Positions 39,478 to 50,876 of a stretch of 64,000 nucleotides of DNA are shown here, one piece after another; positions within the stretch are counted from its first letter, which is position 1; each line of letters opens with the position of its first letter. Location: assembly GCA_019671135.1 (NCBI GenBank), contig JAHRHY010000032.1, positions 61,474 to 125,473 on the forward strand. Direction: 5' to 3'. Origin of the DNA: Linnemannia hyalina (lineage: Eukaryota; Mortierellomycota; Mortierellomycetes; Mortierellales; Mortierellaceae). The position numbers and the translations under genes were made by a program. The notes below the pieces were generated by a model. That model was not told the origin of the DNA, searched no databases, and saw nothing but the letters and a program-made list of their open reading frames with translations.

Positions 39478-42396
39478 TTACAGGACTCTCTTATAGACAA
39501 CGTTTCTAGTGTATGTGCCCTCAAGCCCGGGGATGCTGCCGTCGATGATAAGAACCTTGACATTTTTTTCGTCTGTGCATCGAGAAAGAGCAACATAAAG
39601 CTGACCATGTGTGAACACAGGAGTAGGGAGATAGAGTCCGACATTTTCAAGGGTCTGACCCTGCGCCTTGTTGATCGTCATGGCAAAGGCAGGCCTGACC
39701 GGGAACTGTCGTCTCTTGAATGTGATCGGGGTGGACTTGTCGTCTGTTGTTAAAATCGGCACTCGTGGGATGAAGACCAAGTCGGTGGCAAAAGGTCCCG
39801 TCAGGATTGTTGCCATGATGCAGCGTGGCCTGAGCCGGCGGACAATCAAGCGAGTTCCGTTGCAGAGTCCTTTTTTTTGGTCCACATTTCGGAGGAGAAT
39901 GATGGGCATACCAACTTTCAGCACCAGCTTGTAGGGTGGTAATCCAGTGGGGTCCAAAGAGTTGAGATACTCTGTAGGACAGTTGGCGACGCCGTTGGTG
40001 TCTGAATCCAGAACGGAGTCTTGGCCAAGGTACTCTGTTGCCTTGCCAGGAAGTAGTGTGGTCGGGAGGTTGTTCATGTAATTGACATCCTTGTTCAGTG
40101 TTGTCAAAATATCGGTGCGCTTGATGTCGTGAGGTGCAAAGTTGCCGATGGAGATATTGGGGTAGATGGTGCGGATAAGTTGGATCTCGTGCTCGTTGCT
40201 GAGATTGGGTCCATGTGGTGTAAAAAGGATGTCGTCTGGAATCCTGATATAATCATCAGAGTCGCCAAGGAAAATGTCTGCTCCTTGCCTTCGCCCACAT
40301 GTAGCAAAAAATCGACGAACGAAAAAGAGCTGCTCTTGTCCTCCATGACTCGCATATTGCGAGTTAGCTTGAGTGTCTTGACCTTGGGCCAAATGGTGCC
40401 AGACATCTTTAGACATGCGCCCTCGATCTGAGACTGAGATCCATTAACAACCACCGGCAAGACCTGTCGAAAGTCACCACCGAACACGACAATCTTTCCG
40501 CCGAAAGGAACCAAGGGTCGATCCATAATATGTCGAACGATCCGGTCCACCGACTCAAAGACATGTCGATGCATCATGGGTGCCTCATCCCAGATGATGA
40601 GGTCGGCCGCATGAATAATGGATCCGACTTGTTGCTCGCGGGTGATATTGCAGGTCGAGTCTTTGAAAACTGGATTGGGGAACTTGAAGACAGAGTGTGC
40701 AGTACGTCCACCGTGAAGGATCAGAGCTGCTATACCGGACGACGCGAGGACAATAACATTCTTTTTCATAACACCACTGATTTGTTCAATTAGTGTGTTG
40801 TAGAGAAAGGATTTGCCGGTACCACCTGGTCCGTCAATAAAATAGAGGTTGGTCCTTCGGGGGCGGATGGGTATGGAGACGGAGGCGATGATTTCGTCAA
40901 ATATTACCCGCTGCTCGACATTCAAGGCTTGAATGTGGGAACCCGCCAGCTTGGCGAGCTCTTCACGTGATTTTTCGCTGTGGTTGGAGGCGGACTTTGG
41001 GATGTAGCGGAGAATGCTGTCGCTGATGTCTTGTGGCATAGTGGGAAAGGCGGCCAGAGAAGGGAGACAGAACCTCTCGCCGTCCTTAGGCTGGACAAAG
41101 TAGATCCGGGCAATCTTGAGGGTGTCCTTTTGATTCCTCTTGTCCCACTTGCGATTGTTTTGGTCGTAGGTGTAATGCTCGCGAATCTCGGCGTATGTAT
41201 ATTTATGTGCGTCCTTGTCCTCTTGGTTCAGCTTAAAGTAGGCCATCAGTTGACTGTCGTTGTTACGGCGGATGACACAAAGTAGATCCGCGTTTTTGTC
41301 AAAGGTGACGTTGTGCTGGCCTATGAGATGGACATGTAGACGTTGCACAGCAGGTGAACGACCGTACAAAGGATATCCAAGGATGCGCCACATGCTCTCA
41401 TGGGAAGAGAGGTATCTCATATCGCGAAATTCGCCAATCTCGATGCGTGAAGGATGCTATTATACAAACGATAGCAAACAAAAAGAGAGTGAGAAAAAAT
41501 AGTAAGCAAGGTGTTGCAATGGTCAGACATCCAGGGAAAAAAATGCGCAAAAAAAGTACCTCCTTGCTTGCTGCATTTTTTTGGGTGTGCAGCGATTGAG
41601 CCTTCAGTGGCGGTGGTGTTATACCCTGTAGCGGTAGCTGTGGCAGTGGCGGCGCTGCTGCTGGTGCTGGTGCTAGTGCTAGTGCTAGTGCTAGTGTTGG
41701 TGCTGGTGGATGCAAAGACGACGATGGGATTGATCAGTGGAGGCAAACAGAAGACCCTTCTTTTTCGAGGGCGATCTTGGCTCTGCTCGGTCCATTGGGA
41801 AAATGAAAAATGAAAAATAGTAATTTGTGTATGTCCATTGATGCTTTGACTTCTGTGCTGCGATACTATTGTTTCTTTTGCTTTGATAGAAATAAGGGGG
41901 CAATGAACAAAAGACATACCTTACGGATGTGCTCGTATAAATATTTCACGGCAGAGACGGAAAACCATATCTCGACATTGAGGTGGGTGTTGAACTTGGT
42001 TGCCAGCCAAAGGTTGTGAGGCACGACCCAGCTATTGTCGATCTCTGTCGGGAGATTATCGGCCAGTTCTATTTAGTTACACCTTCCGGCACAGGCATCC
42101 AAGGTCGCCCTCTTAGTCCCAAAAGACCTGGCAAGATGTTCAAGGTGGCCGACAGGATTCCGGCCATCACACCCACACTTGGTGCACATGCTTCTGGAGG
42201 TGGGAACTGGCGTGCGCGTGTTCGTGATGCTGTTGGAGCCGCAGACGTTGGCGTTGGAATTAGTACCGCTAGTGCTGGTGGTACTGGTGGTGCTGGTGGT
42301 GCTGGTGGTGCTGGTGGTAATGGTGGTGGATGATGGTGCCGCTTCCGATTCCTCATCAGTCTCCTCTTCAACAATCATTCGCCGTCGCTTGTCCAA
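39478..42396 (-). pseudogene. Helitron Rep / Pif1-type helicase, copy 3a
   Basis: Reading from 42396: Ser/Thr-rich start, a Cys cluster (CTKCGCDGRNPVGHLEHLARSFG), then EIDNSWVVPHNLWLATKFNTHLNVE and the Rep Tyr motif SAVKYLYEHIRK. A 463-bp intron (donor GTATGT at 41919, acceptor TAATAG at 41457) follows, and the helicase continues in phase (HPSRIEIGEFRDMRYLSS). Helicase motifs: FIDGPGGTGKSFLY, IIWDEAPMMHR, VFGGDFRQVLPVV, AMTINKAQGQTL, YVALSRCTDEKN. Lesions: TAA near 42074 where 3b has Gln, and a one-base shift after HVGEGKEQ near 40300 that is shared with 3b. The HUH nuclease part is missing. Confidence 0.85.
41457..41919 (-). other. Probable intron in Helitron 3a Rep-helicase
   Basis: GTATGT donor directly after the codons for EHIRK and an AG acceptor in phase 0; the sequence between holds (CTAGCA)n and CAGCAGC repeats. 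An equivalent intron lies in 3b at about 46548-47004. Confidence 0.65.
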
Positions 42397-43479
42397 CTTA
42401 ACCGAGGTTGTCCCAACAATGGGCGGGCGATCGCTATTGATGGTGCCGTTTTGGTAGGCATCGTAAATGTCTATTGAAAAGACATTGTCAAATTGCCATT
42501 CGTCAGCAAATCACTCAGGACGTCAATGAAATCATTGTCGTCATTGAATCCATAGTCTTTGTCCGTGTCCTGACCAGTGACAGGGACGGCGATAGTAGGT
42601 GTATTGTTGCTAGAGACGTTTTTTGCAACCTGCTTCTGCTCTTGCTTCTGCCCCTGCTCCTGCTCCTGCTTCTGCCTCTGCTCCTGCTCCTGCTTCTGGT
42701 CTTGAGTTGAGTTGGTCCTGAAAAAGACCCTTAATCGACGTCCACTTACCTTTGAAGTTGGCGTTGGGGTGGGGAACAACAGTGGCAACCTTGGGCTTGA
42801 AACCCCGGAGGTGTGTATACGCATCCTCAATACGTAATGTTGTCGGGGACAGGGTCATGAACAGGAGCCGTTGAGATCAAGATGCTTCTGCTGTCGATAT
42901 CAGAGGTCATGTTGTTGACGGGGACATCAGGGGTTGGATCAGAGACATTCACGATAGTTGCATTGTCGTTCTACGTATCGTCTGTATTGCAGCGCCTGCG
43001 ATTATTGAGAGTGGTGCGCCCTTTACAATGCGCTGCAGTAGCCGAACCAAGACCTTAGAGCTCAAAGAGGACTGTTGCCTGCGATAAGTAGGAAACAGTA
43101 CTAAAGGTCAGGGATGAACAGAAATGAACATAAATAACATAGTTGCATATAGACACTGACATAGACTTACTTTGGAGCAGCAGCAGAAGAACGGGTTCCG
43201 GTACGGGTATAAAGAGGCGTGGATGGTTTGCGCATGTTGAAGAGGATAAAACTTGAGACTGTAGAAGATATGTCAAAATATGGTCAAGGATTAATGAGAA
43301 TCGATACTGAGAATTATGAGACGCTTACCCTTTTCTAAAAGAGAAATAATACAACCTCTTCACTCTCCTTGTGCCACGACATACCGTTACCCTACTGTTC
43401 ACTGACCATGCTCAGTAGATTGGCGTCTGTGTTCTCTTCATTCTTGTTCTTCCTTGTGGTATGTGTGCTCGCGTCTTCG

Positions 43480-43800
43480 TGTTTGTCCATGCCAAGCTGA
43501 GTCCTCATGTCTGTCCATGCTGAAAAGGATGGTGTATGGTCGAATATGTCAATGGAAAGAAAGAGAGGAATATTTTATTTCACACCTTAGAGGGGGTAAT
43601 ATGCGTACGCAACCCACTCTGATAGTGACGTTCTCACTTTGGTGTTATCATGAGTCTGGTGCATTTTTTTAAAAAAAAAAGGGCCAAGCTGCATCTTCAT
43701 GTCTGTCCATGCCAAGCTGCATCCTCATGTCTGTCCATTCCATGCTGCGTCTGCATTCTCATGTCTCATTTTGTCCATGCCATGCTGGTGGATGTCTTTT
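43480..43800 (+). repeat. Short tandem repeat near the 5' end of 3a
   Basis: Irregular units of about 27 bases built on GTCCATGCCAAGCTG and TCCTCATGTCT, repeated at least five times. The same repeat is at 48549-48869 in 3b. Confidence 0.75.
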
Positions 43801-43913
43801 TTGTTTCTGGTGTCGTTTGTTGCTTGCTGTTGTTGCTATTGTTGTTTGTTGCTTTCTGTTGCAGTTTTTGTTGTTGTAAAAGAAAAGAAGGGGTGGGTTA
43901 AAAAAAAGGGGTG

Positions 43914-43929
43914 ATGTTATCGATAACAT
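43914..43929. repeat. Perfect 16-base palindrome, 5' subterminal in 3a
   Basis: ATGTTATCGATAACAT, about 85 bases inside the 5' end; also at 48983-48998 in 3b. Could be a protein binding site; no partner known. Confidence 0.6.
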
Positions 43930-44383
43930 GATGTCAAGCATGGAGACGCCACGCGGTTGTGCAATTATGCAATTACAGAAAGGTTGTGTATATCATGTGA
44001 TTTATCCCTCGTGGATTTTAGTATACTAGCAAGTGGCCGCGGCTACGCCGCGGACGCTGCGCCGGTTTCTCAATTCCCAGGTTTGGTGTGTAAGGGCTAG
44101 AGGTTGCCGACCAGGGGTCTTTTCTCATTCATTTTGGATGTGTCTTGACTTCAAAGGGGGGAAAATAATATTAGGAATAAAAAAGTGAGCCAGCAAAAAG
44201 GATGAGAGGACTGATCTAAAGAACGGGCGAGCATTGTTCACTCTTTTAACATTCTGATCGATTCTATGGTGTAGGGTATGATTACGGAACTCTCTTATAG
44301 ACATCACTTCTAGTGTATGTTCCCTCAAGCTCGGGGATGCTGCCATGGATCATAAGAACTTTGACATTTTTGATGTCTGCGCA

Positions 44384-47300
44384 TCAAGAAAGAGAAATAT
44401 AAAGCTTACTGTGTGTGAACACAGCAGTAGGGAGATAGAGTCCGACATTTTCAAGGGTCTGACCCTGCGCCTTGTTGATCGTCATGGCAAAGGCAGGCCT
44501 GACCGGGAACTGTCGTCTCTTGAATGTGATCGGGGAGGACTTGTCGTCTGTTGTTAAAATCGGCACTCGTGGGATGAAGACCAAGTCGGTGGCAAAAGGT
44601 CCCGTCAGGATTGTTGCCATGATGCAGCGTGGCCTGAGCCGGCGGACGATCAAGCGAGTTCCGTTGCAGAGTCCTTTTTTTTGGTCCACATTTCGGAGGA
44701 GAATGATGGGCATGCCAACTTTCAGCACCAGATAGTAGGGAGGTAATCCAGTGGGGTCCAAAGAGTTGAGATACTCTGTAGGATAGTTGGCGACGCCGTT
44801 GGTATCTGAATCCGGAACGGAGTCTTGGCCAAGGTACTCTGTTGCCTTGCCAGGAAGCAGTGTGGTCGGGAGGTTGTTCATGTAATTGACATCCTTGTTC
44901 AATGTTGTCAAAATAGCGGTGTGTAACAGGATTGTAGATTGCCTCCTGCTTTTGGCTGCCTTGTTCCTTACTTCCTTGTTAATATCTTGTGTATCTGTCT
45001 TACACACTACCCCTGCTTATTATTACCTCACCATCATCCCTCATACCATAGACGTATAAATACCCTGTCCCTTCTGTACAATAAACCTCATTCCTTCTTG
45101 CCCTTTCCTCTTGTCCCTACACCCTCTTGTCTCTTTCCCTTGCTATCCTCCTTGGCTCTTGTCTTCCTTCCTTGTCCTCACCCTTGCCTCTTCTCTCTTG
45201 CTCTGCTCCTATTACACGGTGCGCTTGATGTCGTGAGGTGCAAAGTTGCCGATGGAGATATTGGGGTAGATGGTGCGGATAAGTTGGATCTCGTGCTCGT
45301 TGTTGAGATTGGGTCCATGTGGCGTAAAAAGGATGTCGTCTGGAATCCTGATATAATCATCAGAGTCGCCAAGGAAAATGTCTGCTCCTTGCCTTCACCC
45401 ACATGTAGCAAAAAATCGACGGAAGAAAAAGAGCTGCTCTTGTCCTCCATGACTCGCATATTGCGAGTTAGCTTGAGTGTCTTGACCTTGGGCCAAATGG
45501 TGCCAGACATCTTTAGACATGCGCCTTCGATTTGAGACTGAGATCCATGAACAACCACCGGCAATACCTGTCGAAAGTCAACACCGAACACGACAATCTT
45601 TCCGCCGAAAGGAACCAAGGGTCGATCCATAATCCGGTCCACAGACTCAAAGACATTTCGATGCATCATGGGTACCTCGTCCCAGATGATGAGGTCGGCC
45701 GCATGAATAATGGATACGACTTGTTGCTCGCGGGTGATATTGCAGGTCGAGTCTTTGAAAACTGGAATGGGGATCTTGAAGACAGAGTGTGCAATGCGTC
45801 CACCATGAAGGATCAGAGCTGCTATACCGGATGACGCGAGGACAACAACATTCTTTTTCAGAACACCACTGATTTGTTCAATCAGTGTGTTGTAGAGAAA
45901 GAATTTGCCGGTGCCACCTGGTCCGTCAATAAAATAGAGGTCGGTCCTTTGGGGGCGGACGGGTGTGGAGACAGAGGCGATGACTTCGTCAAATATTACC
46001 CAATGCTCGACATTCATGGTTTGAATGTGAGGCCCGCCAGCTTGGCGAGCTCTTCATGCGATTTTTCGCTGTGGTTGGAGGCGGACTTTGGGATGTAGCG
46101 GAGAATGCTGTCGCTGATGTCTTGTGGCATAGTGGGAAAGGCGGCCAGAGAAGGGAGACAGAACCTCTCGCCGTCCTTAGGCTGGACAAAGTAGATCCGG
46201 GCAATCTTGAGGGTGTCCTTTTGATTCCTCTTGTCCCACTTGCGATTGTTTTGGTCGTAGGTGTAATGCTCGCGAATCTCGGCGTATGTATATTTATGTG
46301 CGTCCTTGTCCTCTTGGTTCAGCTTAAAGTAGGCCATCAGTTGACTGTCGTTGTTACGGCGGATGACACAAAGTAGATCCGCGTTTTTGTCAAAGGTGAC
46401 GTTGTGCTGGCCTATGAGATGGACCTGTAGACGTTGCACAGCAGGTGAACGACCGTACAAAGGATATCCAAGGACGCGCCACATGCTTTCATGGGAAGAG
46501 AGGTATCTCATATCGCGAAATTCGCGAATCTCGATGCGTGAAGGATGCTATTATACAAACGATAGCAAACAAAAAGAGAGTGAGAAAAAATAGTAAGCAA
46601 GGTGTTGCAATGGTCAGACATCCAGGGAAAAAAATGCGCAAAAAAAGTACCTCCTTGCTTGCTGCATTTTTTTTGGTGTGCAGCGATTGAGCCTTCAGTG
46701 GCGGTGGTGTTATACCATGTAGCGGTAGCTGTGGCAGTGGCGGCGCTGCTGCTGGTGCTGGTGCTAGTGCTAGTGCTAGTGTTGGTGCTGGTGGATGCAA
46801 AGACGACGATGGGATTGATCAGTGTAGGCAAACAGAAGACCCTTCTTTTTCGAGGGCGATCTTGGCTCTGCTCGGTCCATTGGGAAAATGAAAAATGAAA
46901 AATAGAAATTTGTGTATGTCCATTGATGCTTTGACTTCTGTGCTGCGATACTATTGTTTCTTTTGCTTTGATAGAAATAAGGGGGCAATGAACAAAAGAC
47001 ATACCTTACGGATGTGCTCGTATAAATATTTCACGGCAGAGACGTAAAACCATATCTCGACATTGAGGTGGGTGTTGAACTTGGTTGCCAGCCAAAGATT
47101 GTGAGGCACGACCCAGCTATTGTCGATCTCTGTCGGGAGATTATCGGCCAGTTCTATTTGGTTACACCTTCCGGCACAGGCATCCAAGGTCGCCCTCTTA
47201 GTCCCAAAAGACCTGGCAAGATGTTCAAGGTGGCCGACAGGATTCCGGCCATCACACCCACACTTGGTGCACATGCTTCTGGAGGTGGGAACTGGCGTGC

Positions 47301-47463
47301 ACGTGTTCGTGATGCTGTTGGAGCTGCAGACGTTGGCGTTGGAATTAGTACCGCTAGTGCTGGTGGTACTGGTGGTGCTGGTGGTAATGGTGGTGGATGA
47401 TGGTGCCGCTTCTGATTCCTCATCAGTCTCCTCTTCAACAATCATTAGCCGTCGCTTGTCCAA
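44384..47463 (-). pseudogene. Helitron Rep / Pif1-type helicase, copy 3b
   Basis: Same structure as 3a. Differences: the codon that is TAA in 3a is Gln here, so the first exon is open; a one-base deletion near 46015 splits the helicase; the Walker A Ser is Phe (GGTGKF); four codons are lost after ESVDRI; a solo LTR interrupts the frame at 44922; and the motif VI region YVALSR has become YISLS-stop. The HVGEGKEQ frameshift is shared with 3a, so the parent was already damaged before duplication. Confidence 0.84.
44922..45216. mobile_element. Solo LTR, 295 bp, in Helitron 3b
   Basis: Begins TGTAACAGG, ends CTATTACA, and is flanked by a perfect 5-bp duplication CGGTG (44917-44921, 45217-45221); 3a has the uninterrupted site. 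Contains a TATA box (TATAAATA, about 45055) followed by an AATAAA signal (about 45081), giving plus-strand polarity. Not related to the other LTRs here. Confidence 0.93.
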
Positions 47464-47537
47464 CTTAACCGAGGTTGTCCCAACAATGGGCGGGCGATCG
47501 CTATTGATGGTGCCGTTTTGGTAGGCATCGTAAATGT

Positions 47538-48021
47538 CTATTGAAAAGACATTGTCAAATTGCCATTCGTCAGCAAATCACTCAGGACGTCAATGAAATC
47601 ATTGTCGTCATTGAATCCATAGTCTTTGTCCGTGTCCTGACCAGTGACAGGGACGGCGATAGTAGGTGTATTGTTGCTAGAGACGTTTTTTGCAACCTGC
47701 TTCTGCTCCTGCTTCTGCCCCTGCTCCTGCTCCTGCTTCTGCCTCTGCTCCTGCTCCTGCTTCTGGTCTTGAGTTGAGTTGGTCCTGAAAAAGACCCTTA
47801 ATCGACGTCCACTTACCTTTGAAGTTGGCGTTGGGGTGGGGAACAACAGTGGCAACCTTGGGCTTGAAACCCCGGAGGTGTGTATACGCATCCTCAAAAT
47901 ACGTAATGTTGTCGGGGACAGGGTCATGAACAGGAGCCGTTGAGATCAAGATGCTTCTGCTGTCGATATCAGAGGTCATGTTGTTGACGGGGACATCAGG
48001 GGTTGGATCAGAGACATTCAC
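47538..48021 (-). pseudogene. Possible upstream coding segment of Helitron 3b with Gln/Glu repeat
   Basis: Open frames include DYGFNDDNDFIDVLSDLLTNG and an AYTHLRGFKPKVATVVPHP segment separated by a hexanucleotide repeat coding for Gln-Glu/Gln-Lys. 3a has the same at 42471-42960. Probably upstream exons of the Rep gene or of a lost accessory gene. Confidence 0.35.
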
Positions 48022-49260
48022 GATAGTTGCATTGTCGTTCTACGGTTCGTCTGTATTGCAGCGCCTGCGATTATGGAGAGTGGTGCGCCCTTTACAATGC
48101 GCTGCAGCAGCCGAACCAAGACCTTAGGGCTCAAAGAGGACTGTTGCCTGCGATAAGTAGGAAACAGTACTAAAGGTCAGGGATGAACAGAAATGAACAT
48201 AAATAACATAGTTGCATATAGACACTGACATAGACTTACTTTGGAGCAGCAGCAGAAGAACGGGTTCCGGTACGGGTATAAAGAGGCGTGGATGGTTTGC
48301 GCATGTTGAAGAGGATAAAATTTGAGACTGTAGAAGATATGTCAAAATGTGGTCAAGGATTAATGACAATCGATACTGAGAATTATGAGACGCTTACCCT
48401 TTTCTAAAAGAGAAATAATACAACCTCTTCACTCTCCTTGTGCCACGACATACCGTTACCCTACTGTTCACTGACCATGCTCAGTAGATTGGCGTCTGTG
48501 TTCTCTTCATTCTTGTTCTTCCTTGTGGTATGTGTGCTCGCGTCTTCGTGTTTGTCCATGCCAAGCTGAGTCCTCATGTCTGTCCATGCTGAAAAGGATG
48601 GTGTATGGTCGAATATGTCAATGGAAAGAAAGAGAGGAATATTTTATTTCACACCTTAGAGGGGGTAATATGCGTACGCAACCCACTCTGATAGTGACGT
48701 TCTCACTTTGGTGTTATCATGAGTCTGGTGCATTTTTTTAAAAAAAAAAGGGCCAAGCTGCATCTTCATGTCTGTCCATGCCAAGCTGCATCCTCATGTC
48801 TGTCCATTCCATGCTGCGTCTGCATTCTCATGTCTCATTTTGTCCATGCCATGCTGGTGGATGTCTTTTTTGTTTCTGGTGTCGTTTGTTGCTTGCTGTT
48901 GTTGCTATTGTTGTTTGTTGCTTTCTGTTGCAGTTTTTGTTGTTGTAAAAGAAAAGAAGGGGTGGGTTAAAAAAAAGGGGTGATGTTATCGATAACATGA
49001 TGTCAAGCATGGAGACGCCACGCGGTTGTGCAATTATGCAATTACAGAAAATTGGTGTATATCATGTGATAAAGAGACATTGATTTTAATATATGAGATG
49101 AGACTTCAGCGCTCAAAAAAAAAAAAAAAAAAAAAGCCTTTTCCACAACAAAACCAAACCCTATCTTCTTCAAGTTCTTTCCTCTTTTACTACCATCTTC
49201 TGTACACAACCCACTACCCTCAGAAACTACAACAACTCTTCACTTTCCGTATCAACTACA

Positions 49261-50556
49261 ATGCTACCCGATAGTGAGATCCTTACAGCCAACGCGCGCT
49301 TCCAAGCACTGATGGACCGAGTAGCCACACTTGAACAAATAGTTCAGACGGTCGCTCCCTTGCAAGCCAAAGTCACCGAACTCGAGGAGACTGTTCAGAA
49401 GTACCGTGATATGCTGGACTTCATTCTTTCGAACGAAGATTTCTTCACAAGCCTGACCGTCAACCTCAACCCTCGATTACTCAGCCTCGAATCCAACGTC
49501 CAGAAGATGACGTCACAATTACCACCCATCACTCGCGCAGAACTAGGCAAACTATTTTAAGATCACAAAACCGATGTCACCAACACAGTGAGTGCCATCT
49601 TCCAATCAACTACACCTCACTCCAGCAATAGCTCCCCTTCGAGGCCAAAAGTAGCACCCCCCGCAGTCTTCTCCGGCAAGCGTGAAGATTGGAAAGGGTT
49701 TCAGGCTCAGCTGGAACTCTTCTTCGTTGCAAACGAGACCCTCTATCCTAACGACCACGACCGCATTGTGCTGGCTATCTCGCGCCTCGGTGATACTGCA
49801 GCGTTCAAGTACATGCAGAGATACGTTCCGTCCTTCAAGTTGCCTGTCGAGGAGAGACCCGCATGTATTTCTAACCTGGATCAGTTCTTTGCTCTTATGA
49901 GTAAGAACTTTGGAGTCTCCAATGCTCACGTCCTAGCAGAAACCCAACTCCGTCAACTTAGACAGCGCGGTTCTGCCATCGACTATACAAACCGTTTCGT
50001 CAACCTTGCAGCGGATACAGCATGGAATGATAGTGCAATGATTTCACAGTTCCGCCTCGGCCTGAAGGAGTCTGTTCAAGAAGCCATGGCAAACTACCCC
50101 GAGCCACCTACCTTTGCCGAGTTTTCACAATTGGCTATCGACATCGACAACCGACAGTACGGCTATGCAGTGACCCGTTCCGGCAACAAATCTTCCAGCA
50201 CTCCGTCCCGTTCCACCACTGCCCACACTTCTACTACCACTCAAGCCTCATCCACCCCAGCTACCGCGTCCACCCCTGCTACCTCAGCTCCCGCGACCAC
50301 TTCGATGGACATGGATCTCTCGCATGCTCGCCATGGTCCTTTGCCACCGTCTGAGCGTCTTCGTCGTCAAAAGGAAGGACTGTGCACCTACTGTGGTTCA
50401 GCAGATCATTGGCTTGACGACTGCCCCAAGAAACCTGCAAAGCCCTCGTTCAAGAACGCCCCAAAGGCAACAGCCTCGATCTCGGCCCTTCAGCCTACAC
50501 AGACTAGCGACCAGCCCGATGCAATCTCTTTCCAATTGGAAAAAGATTCAGCCTAG
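49261..50556 (+). pseudogene. Chromovirus Gag with one nonsense codon
   Basis: One frame of 431 codons with TAA at 49558-49560. The N-terminal part is a coiled coil (RVATLEQIVQTVAPLQAKVTELEETVQ). After the stop comes the capsid-like domain (FSGKREDWKGFQAQLELFF, LRQLRQRGSAIDYTNRF), a Ser/Thr-rich linker and one zinc knuckle (CTYCGSADHWLDDC). Gag shells package the retrotransposon RNA in the cytoplasm. Confidence 0.85.
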
Positions 50557-50570
50557 ACAGTAAAGTTGGA

Positions 50571-50876
50571 GTGTGTCTGGGCGAGCTGTATAACAAATCT
50601 CCAAATGATCCTCTGCTATCCCCTATTACTATTCCAATCACTCTTCACTTCCAAAACTCCTCACTACCAGTCCATGCAATGATCGACTCAGGAGCAACCA
50701 TCTCATTCATTCATCAAAATCTAGCACAACAGCACAATCTTCCACTAGCACAACACTTACTACAAATATCTCTTGCCAATGGTTCAACACATACCTCTCA
50801 TCACGCCACCACATTGGTTATGCAATCCCACTCACAACACTTTTCCACACACACTTTTCAACTCATTGCACTTGGC
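50571..50876 (+). pseudogene. Chromovirus protease segment
   Basis: Retropepsin-like aspartic protease with the active-site motif MIDSGATISFI (about 50680-50712). The pol frame is cut after IALG by the 493-bp element and resumes at 51376. Confidence 0.82.

Larger units (their letters stand above)
39257..44015 (-). mobile_element. Helitron 3a (family 3)
   Basis: About 4.76 kb. The 3' end is hairpin CCGCGGCGTAGCCGCGG (39268-39284), CCACTTG, CTAG (39257-39260). The 5' end is placed at TC 44015-44014, preceded by AAAA. Near-identical to 3b except for small changes and the 3b solo LTR. Encodes a decayed Rep/helicase. Confidence 0.85.
44026..49083 (-). mobile_element. Helitron 3b (family 3)
   Basis: Hairpin CCGCGGCGTAGCCGCGG (44037-44053) and CTAG (44026-44029) at the 3' end; the 5' TC is placed at 49083-49082 after AAAA (49077 is an alternative). 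Without its 295-bp solo LTR and one 5-bp target repeat it has the same length as 3a. The two copies are separated by ten bases (TATACTAAAA on the minus strand). Confidence 0.84.

Noticed and set aside
47773..47815. Tiny 32-base intron (GTAAGT...TTTCAG) in the Helitron 3b upstream segment
   Set aside because: Motifs are good but 32 bases is below a credible intron length, and the frames on both sides are uncertain.
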